From assembly GCA_020024075.1 (NCBI GenBank), contig JAHHUJ010000035.1, forward strand, positions 1 through 12,971: 12,971 nucleotides of DNA, read 5' to 3'. The stretch comes from Psychrobacter sp. Its GTDB lineage: Bacteria > Pseudomonadota > Gammaproteobacteria > Pseudomonadales > Moraxellaceae. Shown here piece after piece: positions 6,483 to 12,971 of the stretch; within the stretch, counting starts at the first letter, position 1; each line of letters opens with the position of its first letter. A model generated the notes under the pieces. It did not search any database and was not told the origin of the DNA. It was given only the letters and a program-made list of their open reading frames with translations. The position numbers and the translations under genes were made by a program.

Positions 6483-8375
6483 ATGACACATCCAGACATT
6501 ATTTATTATAACGGTAATATAACCACGCTTGATCGTGCGAACCCCACTGCAACAGCTGTGGCCATTAAAGAGGGGCGCTTTATAAAAGTGGGCACAGACT
6601 CTGAAGTTCTTGATTTAGCAGGCAGTGCTACTAAGTCTATCAACCTAAAGGGCCGCAGTGTCCTTCCAGGATTATTTGATAATCATACGCACGTTATCCG
6701 TGGTGGTCTAAACTACAATATGGAACTGCGTTGGGACGGTGTCCGCTCGTTAGCGGACGCAATGGCGATGCTAAAAGATCAAGTCGCTAAAACACCAGCC
6801 CCTCAGTGGGTACGTGTGGTGGGCGGCTTTACCGAAAATCAATTTGTAGAAAAGCGTTTACCAACCATTGATGAAATTAACGCCGTTGCCCCTGACACGC
6901 CGGTATTTATCCTACACCTATATGACCGTGCCCTGCTTAACGCAGCAGCACTACGTGCTGTGGGATACACCAAAGACACGCCAGAGCCTCCAGGGGGCGA
7001 AATACAACGTGACGGTAAAGGCAATCCAACAGGTTTACTACTTGCAAAACCAAATGCGTCGATTCTTTATGCGACTCTAGCCAAAGGCCCTAAGCTGCCC
7101 TTTGAGTATCAATTGAACTCTACACGCCACTTTATGCGTGAGCTAAACCGCTTAGGGGTTACCGGTATTATTGATGCTGGTGGTGGCTCACAAAACTTCC
7201 CTGACGACTATGAAGTGGTACAGAAGCTGCATGATGAAGGTCAGTTAACGGTGCGTATGGCCTACAACTTATTTACCCAAAAACCCAAAGAGGAAAAAGA
7301 AGACTTCCTAAACTGGACTTCTTCGGTTACTTATAAGCAAGGTGATGACTACTTCCGCCACAATGGGGCAGGGGAGATGTTGGTCTACTCTGCCGCTGAC
7401 TTCGAAGACTTCCGTCAGCCTCGTCCTGAGATGCCAGCTAATATGGAGGAAGATCTTGAAGAGGTGGTGCGTGTACTTGCCCAAAACAAATGGCCTTGGC
7501 GCTTACATGCCACTTATGATGAAACCATTGACCGTGCCTTAAATGTCTTTGAAAAGGTGAATAAAGAGATTCCTTTTGAGGGCTTAAACTGGTTCTTTGA
7601 CCACGCAGAAACCATCTCGCAGAAGTCAATCGACCGTATTGCTGAGCTAGGTGGTGGTATTGCGGTACAGCACCGTATGGCCTATCAAGGAGAATACTTC
7701 GCTGAGCGTTATGGCACAGCCGCCGCTTCAAATACACCGCCCGTTAAGCAAATGCTAGACAGCGGAGTGAACGTATCTGCTGGTACTGATGCTACTCGTG
7801 TTGCCTCTTACAACCCGTGGGTATCACTATCATGGTTAATCAGTGGTCAAACCGTTGGTGGTATGCAGCTTTATGATCAAGATAACTTATTAGACCGTGA
7901 GACTGCTCTACGTATGTGGACTGAAAAAGTGGCTTGGTTTACTAATGAAGAAGGACAGCGTGGCCGTATTGAAGAGGGGCATCTAGCCGACTTCATCGTA
8001 CCCAATAAAGACTTCTTTAAAGTCCCTGAAAATGAAATCCCATTTCTAACTTCTGATTTAACTGTGGTTGGTGGTAAGCCGGTATTTGGGGCAGGCGAGT
8101 TCTCAGACTATGACAGCCCAGTGCCACCTGCTATGCCTGACTGGTCACCAGTGAACAAATATGGAGGCTATGCGGCTTGGGCAGACCCAGAGGGTGCGGG
8201 CAAAAACTCTCTAGCACCGATGCAAAATCATGCTGCTATGGCTGCCTCTTGTGGCTGCTCTAGTGCTTGTAGCATACATGGACACAACCACGCTAAAGCT
8301 TGGAAGTCAAATGCACCAGTGTCGAATCTAAAAGACTTCTTTGGTGCTTTTGGCTGCTCTTGCTGGGCAGTTTAA
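6483..8375 (+). CDS. YtcJ-like metal-dependent amidohydrolase with Cys/His-rich C-terminal tail
   Basis: The 630-residue protein is an amidohydrolase-superfamily enzyme of the YtcJ (amidohydrolase_3) type, expected to cleave an amide or similar bond with a metal in a TIM barrel. A beta-sandwich part opens at IIYYNGNITTLD (6-17). The metal site follows: GLFDNHTHV (63-71) with His68 and His70, LHATYDE (341-347) with His342, FFDHAE (371-376) with His374, and SAGTDATRV (432-440) with Asp436. EEGHLADFIV (497-506) is the usual C-terminal return to the sandwich. Beyond it a tail of about 90 residues carries CGCSSAC (590-596), HGHNH (599-603) and GCSCW (624-628), not part of the catalytic fold. Family members are usually nearer 530-560 residues. 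There is no signal peptide, so it should be cytoplasmic. AGGA lies 7 bases before the ATG. A spacer of 143 bp separates it from the XapX gene. The substrate is unknown. Confidence 0.9.
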   Translation: MTHPDIIYYNGNITTLDRANPTATAVAIKEGRFIKVGTDSEVLDLAGSATKSINLKGRSVLPGLFDNHTHVIRGGLNYNMELRWDGVRSLADAMAMLKDQVAKTPAPQWVRVVGGFTENQFVEKRLPTIDEINAVAPDTPVFILHLYDRALLNAAALRAVGYTKDTPEPPGGEIQRDGKGNPTGLLLAKPNASILYATLAKGPKLPFEYQLNSTRHFMRELNRLGVTGIIDAGGGSQNFPDDYEVVQKLHDEGQLTVRMAYNLFTQKPKEEKEDFLNWTSSVTYKQGDDYFRHNGAGEMLVYSAADFEDFRQPRPEMPANMEEDLEEVVRVLAQNKWPWRLHATYDETIDRALNVFEKVNKEIPFEGLNWFFDHAETISQKSIDRIAELGGGIAVQHRMAYQGEYFAERYGTAAASNTPPVKQMLDSGVNVSAGTDATRVASYNPWVSLSWLISGQTVGGMQLYDQDNLLDRETALRMWTEKVAWFTNEEGQRGRIEEGHLADFIVPNKDFFKVPENEIPFLTSDLTVVGGKPVFGAGEFSDYDSPVPPAMPDWSPVNKYGGYAAWADPEGAGKNSLAPMQNHAAMAASCGCSSACSIHGHNHAKAWKSNAPVSNLKDFFGAFGCSCWAV

Positions 8376-8384
8376 TCATGGTGC

Positions 8385-8414
8385 TTAATCCAGCAACATT
8401 TAATCCAGCAACAT
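8385..8414. repeat. 15-bp tandem duplication after the amidohydrolase gene
   Basis: TTAATCCAGCAACAT occurs twice in perfect tandem (8385-8399, 8400-8414), starting 9 bases after the stop codon. The perfect identity suggests a recent slippage duplication. Confidence 0.9.
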
Positions 8415-8444
8415 AGCGTACTAAGTTTACTACTATAAGCTGCT

Positions 8445-8481
8445 CAAAATCCCGATGAAATCAACTTTCAGCGGGATTTTG
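8445..8481 (+). terminator. Hairpin, probable terminator of the amidohydrolase gene
   Basis: The arms 8445-8460 and 8466-8481 pair over 16 positions with one A-G mismatch, closing a TCAAC loop. The T-run is inside the stem (GGGATTTTG) and no clear T-tract follows, so termination may be incomplete and some transcripts may continue into the DUF1275 gene. The symmetric AAAATCCC/GGGATTTT arms would look similar from either strand. Confidence 0.6.
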
Positions 8482-8550
8482 TAGTTAATAGTGGCGCTTT
8501 TAGTGCGGTGAAAATCCAAAAAGTAAAATCTAAAATAATAAGGTGCGACC

Positions 8551-9306
8551 ATGTGTGCGAATAAGACTCAAAGCAATGAGCAAATTATAGAGGGGAAAGT
8601 CAGTCCCCCAGAGCAGGTTACTTTCTGGCAGCAATATAAGATACCGGTGATGTTGACCGTAGTAGGTGGGGCTATTGATACCATAGGTTTTGTTGGCCTA
8701 TTTGGTTTCTTTACCAACCATGTGACCGGAAACTTAGTAATGGCCGGTGCTGGAATAGTGCAAGGGGGAAGTGGGCTATGGATTAAGCTTGGCGCTGTGC
8801 CAGTGTTTTTATTGACGGTAATCGTCACCAAACGGATTATCGAAAAGCGCAAAGCTAATAAACTAATATTAAGTGATTTGTTATTTGCCGAAGTGGCTTT
8901 TTTGGCGGCCTTCTTTTTATCAGCAGTCTACTTTGGTCCGTTTAATAAACCCGGTACTCTAGAAGTAGCCTTCACTGGATTTTTGGGTTTGATAGCTTTT
9001 GCCATTCGTAATACAGCGAGTAAAACCGTAATGGGTAAAATGAGCTCGACCTTACTTATGACCGGTAATACCACGCAGTTAGGTATTGATTTGTCAGATT
9101 ATATATTTGATCGTAATAACTGCAATTTTGTCAGCTTAAAGCACAGCTTCACCATCGTGGCAAGCTTTGCGGTAGGCGCTCTTATTGGGGCCTTGCTGTA
9201 TATACAGATTGGCTTATGGGCGATAGGGCCGTTTATCCTTCCGGTGCTGTTGGCCGCTATCGCTACTCGAGATGAGCAAACTTTGAAGCAGGCTACTCGT
9301 ACCTAG
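8551..9306 (+). CDS. DUF1275 (YoaK-type) inner-membrane protein
   Basis: The 251-residue protein has about six hydrophobic segments, near 32-54, 78-96, 109-128, 137-155, 200-219 and 222-238, and belongs to the DUF1275/YoaK family, an integral membrane family of unknown function. Family features are VGGAIDTIGFVGL (38-50) and NHVTGNLVMAG (56-66); a second TGN, in LLMTGNTTQLG (168-178), lies at the matching place of the second half, suggesting an internal repeat. The N-terminal 30 residues are polar. AAGG lies 7 bases before the ATG. It sits 175 bp after the amidohydrolase gene on the same strand, with a leaky-looking hairpin between, so a shared transcript is possible but unproven. A role in transport or sensing of the substrate of the neighbouring hydrolases is a guess from location only. 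Confidence 0.88.
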   Translation: MCANKTQSNEQIIEGKVSPPEQVTFWQQYKIPVMLTVVGGAIDTIGFVGLFGFFTNHVTGNLVMAGAGIVQGGSGLWIKLGAVPVFLLTVIVTKRIIEKRKANKLILSDLLFAEVAFLAAFFLSAVYFGPFNKPGTLEVAFTGFLGLIAFAIRNTASKTVMGKMSSTLLMTGNTTQLGIDLSDYIFDRNNCNFVSLKHSFTIVASFAVGALIGALLYIQIGLWAIGPFILPVLLAAIATRDEQTLKQATRT

Positions 9307-9350
9307 CTTTTTGCAATTTAGCTTGCTTGTTAACCTCAAAACCTAAAGAC

Positions 9351-9383
9351 AAAAAAACCGCTCTAATAAATAGAGCGGTTCTT
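9351..9383. terminator. Bidirectional terminator between the DUF1275 and acyl-CoA dehydrogenase genes
   Basis: A perfect 10-bp stem (9356-9365 with 9371-9380) closes an ATAAA loop between two convergent genes. On the minus strand it is followed by a run of T (complement of 9351-9357), so it is a strong terminator for the acyl-CoA dehydrogenase gene. On the plus strand it is followed by TTCTTTG and should serve the DUF1275 gene more weakly. Confidence 0.9.
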
Positions 9384-9414
9384 TGTGTAATCTAGGCGCT
9401 AAATAGCTGATAGA

Positions 9415-11235
9415 TTAGTCTAAGAATGCAAAGTGCTCGATGTCCATATCAGTCATAGACGAGCTTGGCGCTACCATGCTTTCAGCATGACCTGATGTGC
9501 GTGGTAAAATCTTATCAAAGTAGAATTCAGCAGTCTGAATTTTAGCTTTGTAGAATTCTGGCGCTTCAACACCACCATTTTCTAGCTTGTCATAAGCTAC
9601 GGCCGCCATACGTGCCCAGTGGTAAGCCATCATCACGTAGCCTGAGTACATTAAGTAATCTACAGAAGCTGCTGAGATGATTTCACGGTCTTTACGAGCG
9701 CTTAGCATTAGACGTACAGTTAGGGTGTTCCACTCAGCACATAGCTTAGTTAAGGCCCAAACGAATTTACGCATATTTTTGTCTAAAGCGTAGTCACCAC
9801 ACCACTTCATGATACCTGAAGTGTAATCACGGATGATCTTACCTTTTGATTGTAAGATAACTTTACGGCCTAGAAGGTCAAGAGCCTGTACGCCAGTGGT
9901 TCCTTCATAAAGAGTCGCAATACGAGCATCACGAGCGATTAGCTCCATGCCCCATTCTTTAATATAACCGTGACCACCGTATATTTGTTGGCCTTCTTTC
10001 GCCGCTTCAATACCTAGCTCAGTTAAGAAGCCTTTTAGGATAGGAGTATAGAAACCTAGCTTGTCATCCCACTTTTCAAACTCTTCATCATTGGCTTCTG
10101 CGATACCTTGAGACATCTTGTCTGCATAGCGAGCAGCATGATAAATCATTGAGCGGCCGCCTTCAGCGAACGACTTCATGGTTAATAGCATACGACGTAC
10201 GTCAGCGTGATTGATGATAGCATCTGCTACTTTTTCAGGCTCTTTTACGCCTGATAGAGTACGCATTGAGCGACGTTCTTTGGCATAGGGTAGGGCGTTT
10301 TGGAAAGCAAGCTCACAGTGAGCAAGACCTTGGATACCAGTACCGATACGGGCAGTGTTCATGAAGGTGAACATCGCTTTAAGACCACGATGTGGTTCAC
10401 CAATTAGGTAACCTGTTGCGTCGTCAAAGTTTAGAACACAAGTGGCTGATGAGGCGATACCCATTTTGTGCTCAATTGAACCACAGCTTACGCCGTTACG
10501 CTCGCCCGCTTCACCTTCTTCATTAATATTGAACTTAGGTACGATAAATAGTGAAATACCACGAGTACCTTCAGGAGCATTTGGAAGACGCGCTAGAACG
10601 ATGTGGATAATGTTGTCAGTTAGGTCATGCTCACCACTTGAGATGAAGATTTTGGTACCGTTTATTTTGTAAGTACCGTCTTCTTGTGGCACTGCTTTGG
10701 TTTTTACTTGACCTAAGTCAGTACCCGCTTGTGGCTCAGTTAGACACATAGTACCTGACCACGTACCTTCTACTAATTTTGGCAGGTAAGTGTCTTTTTG
10801 TTCTTCTGTACCATACTGCATTAAGGTGTTGATACAGCCAGTAGTTAGACCTGGGTACATTGCCCATGGCCAGTTAGCCGTACCAATCATTTCAGACTTG
10901 ATAAGGTTTAATGACATTGGTAAATTCATACCGCCGTACTCTTCTGGGTACGAAATACCTTGCCAGCCACCTTCTACGAACTGGTCGTAAGCTTCTTTAA
11001 AGCCTTTAGGAGTGGTCACAACGCCATCTTTGAAGTGGCAGCCTTCAGCATCTGCTGGCTGATATAATGGGCTAATAACGTTTTCAGCGAAATCAGCCAT
11101 ACCTTGTAGAATCATATCTACAGTTTCTGGATCGGCATTTTCGCCATTGCTTAAATCCTTATAATGCGTTTGGTAATCAAAAACGTCATTTAATAAGAAC
11201 TTCATATCACGAAGTGGGGCTTTATAACTTAGCAT
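9415..11235 (-). CDS. Long-type acyl-CoA dehydrogenase
   Basis: This is a 606-residue FAD-dependent acyl-CoA dehydrogenase of the long type (DmdC-like architecture), catalysing alpha,beta-dehydrogenation of an acyl-CoA and passing electrons to electron-transfer flavoprotein. Domains in order: the short N-terminal segment YKAPLRDMKFLLNDVFDY (4-21) typical of this subgroup; the helical N-domain with GGWQGISYPEEYGG (89-102); the middle domain with MCLTEPQAGTDLG (163-175) and INGTKIFISSGEHD (191-204) contacting FAD; the C-domain with QIYGGHGYIKEWGMEL (417-432) and RDARIATLYEGTTGVQ (435-450), where Glu444 is the presumed catalytic base; and a C-terminal helical extension from about 465. The start ATG has AGAAGAG about 8 bases upstream and gives the usual family N-terminus. 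Chain-length preference cannot be read. It stands alone, with no other beta-oxidation gene in view. Psychrobacter-like bacteria carry several such paralogues. Confidence 0.95.
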   Translation of the reverse strand: MLSYKAPLRDMKFLLNDVFDYQTHYKDLSNGENADPETVDMILQGMADFAENVISPLYQPADAEGCHFKDGVVTTPKGFKEAYDQFVEGGWQGISYPEEYGGMNLPMSLNLIKSEMIGTANWPWAMYPGLTTGCINTLMQYGTEEQKDTYLPKLVEGTWSGTMCLTEPQAGTDLGQVKTKAVPQEDGTYKINGTKIFISSGEHDLTDNIIHIVLARLPNAPEGTRGISLFIVPKFNINEEGEAGERNGVSCGSIEHKMGIASSATCVLNFDDATGYLIGEPHRGLKAMFTFMNTARIGTGIQGLAHCELAFQNALPYAKERRSMRTLSGVKEPEKVADAIINHADVRRMLLTMKSFAEGGRSMIYHAARYADKMSQGIAEANDEEFEKWDDKLGFYTPILKGFLTELGIEAAKEGQQIYGGHGYIKEWGMELIARDARIATLYEGTTGVQALDLLGRKVILQSKGKIIRDYTSGIMKWCGDYALDKNMRKFVWALTKLCAEWNTLTVRLMLSARKDREIISAASVDYLMYSGYVMMAYHWARMAAVAYDKLENGGVEAPEFYKAKIQTAEFYFDKILPRTSGHAESMVAPSSSMTDMDIEHFAFLD

Positions 11236-11438
11236 AGTAGATTCTCTTCTAATAATAAATGTATAGCTGTTGCAAAGGTATTATTAACTCAGAGCAAAGT
11301 AATGTGTGAATAGTCAATATCAATTTTAGTATAAGCTCAATTAATCTAAAAACCTATGATTTATAACTATTATTCATGAGTGAACTATTGTTTTATAGAA
11401 ATAAGTTTGTTTTTGTTCAAAAAAAACCAGTCACGGTG

Positions 11439-11468
11439 GTGTCTATGGAGATAGTGTCTATGGATAGG
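11439..11468. repeat. 15-bp imperfect tandem duplication
   Basis: The units 11439-11453 and 11454-11468 share GTGTCTATGGA exactly and differ in their last four bases. This is one of three different tandem repeats in the same spacer. Confidence 0.75.
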
Positions 11469-11563
11469 TACAATACTGCATAAATCTATTATTAGATAAA
11501 CCTCCATGTTATCGAGTAGGGTCTGCTTTATGATGGCCAATAGTTGCCATGCTTCGTCTTAGC

Positions 11564-11621
11564 TAGTGTTTGGCTTAGAGCTTAGGTTAGTGCGTGGCTT
11601 AGACTAGTGCGTGGCTTAGAT
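11564..11621. repeat. 17-bp tandem duplication with a diverged third copy
   Basis: TAGTGCGTGGCTTAGA plus one base occurs twice in tandem (11588-11604, 11605-11621), differing only in the final base. A diverged copy TAGTGTTTGGCTTAGA lies at 11564-11579, separated by 8 bases. Confidence 0.85.
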
Positions 11622-11636
11622 TAAATTAGATAGTCA

Positions 11637-11666
11637 TTGCAACAGAGTCTTCTCTTATAGTATTAA
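11637..11666 (+). promoter_or_regulatory. Weak candidate promoter for the FUSC gene
   Basis: TTGCAA (11637-11642) and TATTAA (11661-11666) are 18 bases apart; an overlapping TAGTAT would be at 15 bases. It is about 205 bases before the FUSC start. The match is modest, and in AT-rich DNA such pairs arise by chance. Confidence 0.2.
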
Positions 11667-11776
11667 CTTAAATCAGTAGTAGTGTTGTACTCCTGTTATT
11701 GAAATGTCAGCATAAGATTTTTTTGGTGACAACCAAGTGGTTTTTTTACCAAAGGTTATCTGACCATCGAGCATTA

Positions 11777-11820
11777 GACTGCCCATAGACAAATATTCGA
11801 CTGCCCATAGAAAAGCTAGG
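11777..11820. repeat. 22-bp period direct repeat upstream of FUSC
   Basis: GACTGCCCATAGA occurs at 11777-11789 and again at 11799-11811, a period of 22 bases. The remaining nine bases of each unit differ. A looser third echo (CAGACCGTAGA) follows at 11821-11831. Confidence 0.75.
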
Positions 11821-11870
11821 CAGACCGTAGACTCTCCTTTTAAAAATCACTCTGTGAGTAATTCTTTTTT

Positions 11871-12971
11871 ATGATAAAACAGCGTTTAAAACAACTTGCT
11901 AGAGAAGAGGCGGACCATTTATTTAAACTTAAACCGAAGATTAGACCTTTGTACGTGGGGTTAGCAGCCGCTTTTACCATTGCTTCCACTATTTTTATCG
12001 GGGCTTTATTTGACCAGTTGCCGTTAGGGATATTGGCCTCACTGGGTGCCATGATATTTCTGAACCAGCCTCGGGCAGGTAATGTACGCCAGCGTCAGAC
12101 CTTGTTGTTTTTTATGGATATCATTATGGTTAGTAGCTTCAGCTTAGGTCTTGTGGCTCACAACCTGCCAGATTTTCGAATGCTGCTGTTTGCTTTGATA
12201 GCTTTTTCTATGGTGATGATAGGGCGTTATCTACGTATGCCTCCACCAGGAGGTATGTTTATCTTAATGGCTTCAGTGATTGCTATCTTTAAGCCGGTAG
12301 ACTGGTCTGATGTGTTACCACAGATTGGTATTGTGGCAGCAGGGGCAGTTTATGCTTGGGTGATGTCGCTATTTTATAATCTATGGATTGTGCGTCCTCC
12401 TGCACAGCCGGTAGATAATAACTATCGTTATGAGTCTGGCCTAGTGACAGAAAGTATCATTGTCAGTGCCTTTGTCGTGTTGTCACTGGAGATAGCTTTG
12501 TGGTTAGAGATGTCATACCCTTATTGGGTGCCTGTCAGTTGTTACGTTATTATGCAAGGTATGCATTTGCGTACTATGTGGATCAAACAGCTGCATAGAA
12601 TTTTGGGGACAGGGATTGGGGTCTTTGTGGCTTGGTTCTTATTGTCCTTGTCATTATCAGATATTGGCGTGTCAGTCGCCATATTTATGATGTTTGTCTG
12701 GATAGAAACCATCATTACTCGCCATTATGCTTTGGCAGTGATTATGATTACGCCATTAACCATATTTATTGCTGAATATGGTAGGGGAAATCCTGATTTG
12801 TCTAACGCTGGATCTATGGCTTATCAAGGCATAGTACAAGCTAGATTTTTGGACACCATATTGGGCTGTTTTATCGCATTATTGGGCGGTGTGGTTATGC
12901 ACTCCACGCTGTTAAGAAGACCCTTAGTTAGCTTAGAGGCTAAGATTATCAAAGCTATTCAGACCATTCAG
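11871..12971 (+). CDS. FUSC-family inner-membrane protein, N-terminal part
   Basis: The first 367 codons are visible and the frame is open to the right edge. FUSC (fusaric acid resistance-like) proteins are inner-membrane proteins linked to efflux of aromatic acids and similar compounds. After a basic N-terminus, hydrophobic segments lie near 27-47, 52-64, 78-96, 103-118, 127-140, 150-172, 191-212, 218-230, 246-263, 267-282, 286-301 and 325-345. FUSC signatures are PYWVPVSCYVIMQGMHLRT (217-235), followed by a basic stretch and RILGTGIGV (243-251), and RFLDTILGC (325-333). Two halves with similar layout are suggested. ATG at 11871 is the first possible start: an in-frame TAA lies at 11859-11861. 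No good ribosome binding site is seen (only GAG 12 bases upstream, then a T-run), so translation may be weak. The cytoplasmic part and any periplasmic adaptor gene would lie beyond the window. Confidence 0.85.
   Translation, partial: MIKQRLKQLAREEADHLFKLKPKIRPLYVGLAAAFTIASTIFIGALFDQLPLGILASLGAMIFLNQPRAGNVRQRQTLLFFMDIIMVSSFSLGLVAHNLPDFRMLLFALIAFSMVMIGRYLRMPPPGGMFILMASVIAIFKPVDWSDVLPQIGIVAAGAVYAWVMSLFYNLWIVRPPAQPVDNNYRYESGLVTESIIVSAFVVLSLEIALWLEMSYPYWVPVSCYVIMQGMHLRTMWIKQLHRILGTGIGVFVAWFLLSLSLSDIGVSVAIFMMFVWIETIITRHYALAVIMITPLTIFIAEYGRGNPDLSNAGSMAYQGIVQARFLDTILGCFIALLGGVVMHSTLLRRPLVSLEAKIIKAIQTIQ

Larger units (their letters stand above)
11236..11870. other. 635-bp divergent spacer with tandem duplications
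   Basis: No convincing ORF or RNA gene is visible between the divergent acyl-CoA dehydrogenase and FUSC genes. The stretch contains three separate short tandem repeats (15, 17 and 22 bp units, listed separately), AT-rich segments and several alternating TTGGT/ACCAA words near 11723-11755 that can form small competing hairpins. Promoters for both genes should be here; only one weak candidate was found for FUSC. Confidence 0.6.

Noticed and set aside
11840..12052. Reverse-strand ORF of 70 codons overlapping the start of the FUSC gene
   Set aside because: It is antisense to clear FUSC coding sequence, has no ribosome binding site that I can see and no family resemblance.

Overview
The window looks like a chromosomal segment of a gammaproteobacterium of the Moraxellaceae, most likely Psychrobacter. 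This is inferred from protein resemblance (RapA, the YbaK-type deacylase, the long acyl-CoA dehydrogenase), the moderately AT-rich composition and loosely packed genes with AT-rich spacers. I could not run a search, so the genus is a judgement. I see no rRNA, tRNA, CRISPR array, insertion sequence or phage gene.

Layout. At the left edge (minus strand, truncated) is the N-terminal third of a D-2-hydroxyacid (glycerate-type) dehydrogenase. After a 402-bp spacer comes rapA, the SWI2/SNF2 ATPase that recycles RNA polymerase, ending at its own terminator. Next are two small housekeeping-type genes: a YbaK-type Cys-tRNA(Pro)/aminoacyl-tRNA deacylase and a 5-carboxymethyl-2-hydroxymuconate isomerase-like tautomerase. 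They probably share a transcript that ends at a strong terminator, just after an unusual array of 19-bp tandem repeats.

The middle of the window (about 5.1-9.3 kb) is the most interesting part. It holds four co-directional genes: a YcaC-like isochorismatase-family hydrolase with a good sigma70-type promoter and a structured leader, a two-helix XapX (DUF1427) membrane protein, a large YtcJ-like amidohydrolase with a Cys/His-rich C-terminal tail, and a DUF1275 membrane protein. Two hydrolases of C-N-bond-cleaving superfamilies beside two small membrane proteins suggest uptake or sensing plus hydrolysis of an amide-type compound. The substrate is unknown and the grouping is an inference. Hairpins between the genes argue for graded rather than uniform expression.

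The right part holds a convergent 606-residue acyl-CoA dehydrogenase (fatty-acid beta-oxidation type) on the minus strand. It shares a bidirectional terminator with the DUF1275 gene. A 635-bp gene-free divergent spacer follows, then the first 367 codons of a FUSC-family membrane protein that runs off the right edge.

A recurring feature of the spacers is short perfect or near-perfect tandem duplications with different unit lengths (10, 10, 19, 15, 15, 17 and 22 bp). They are described individually and as a pattern.
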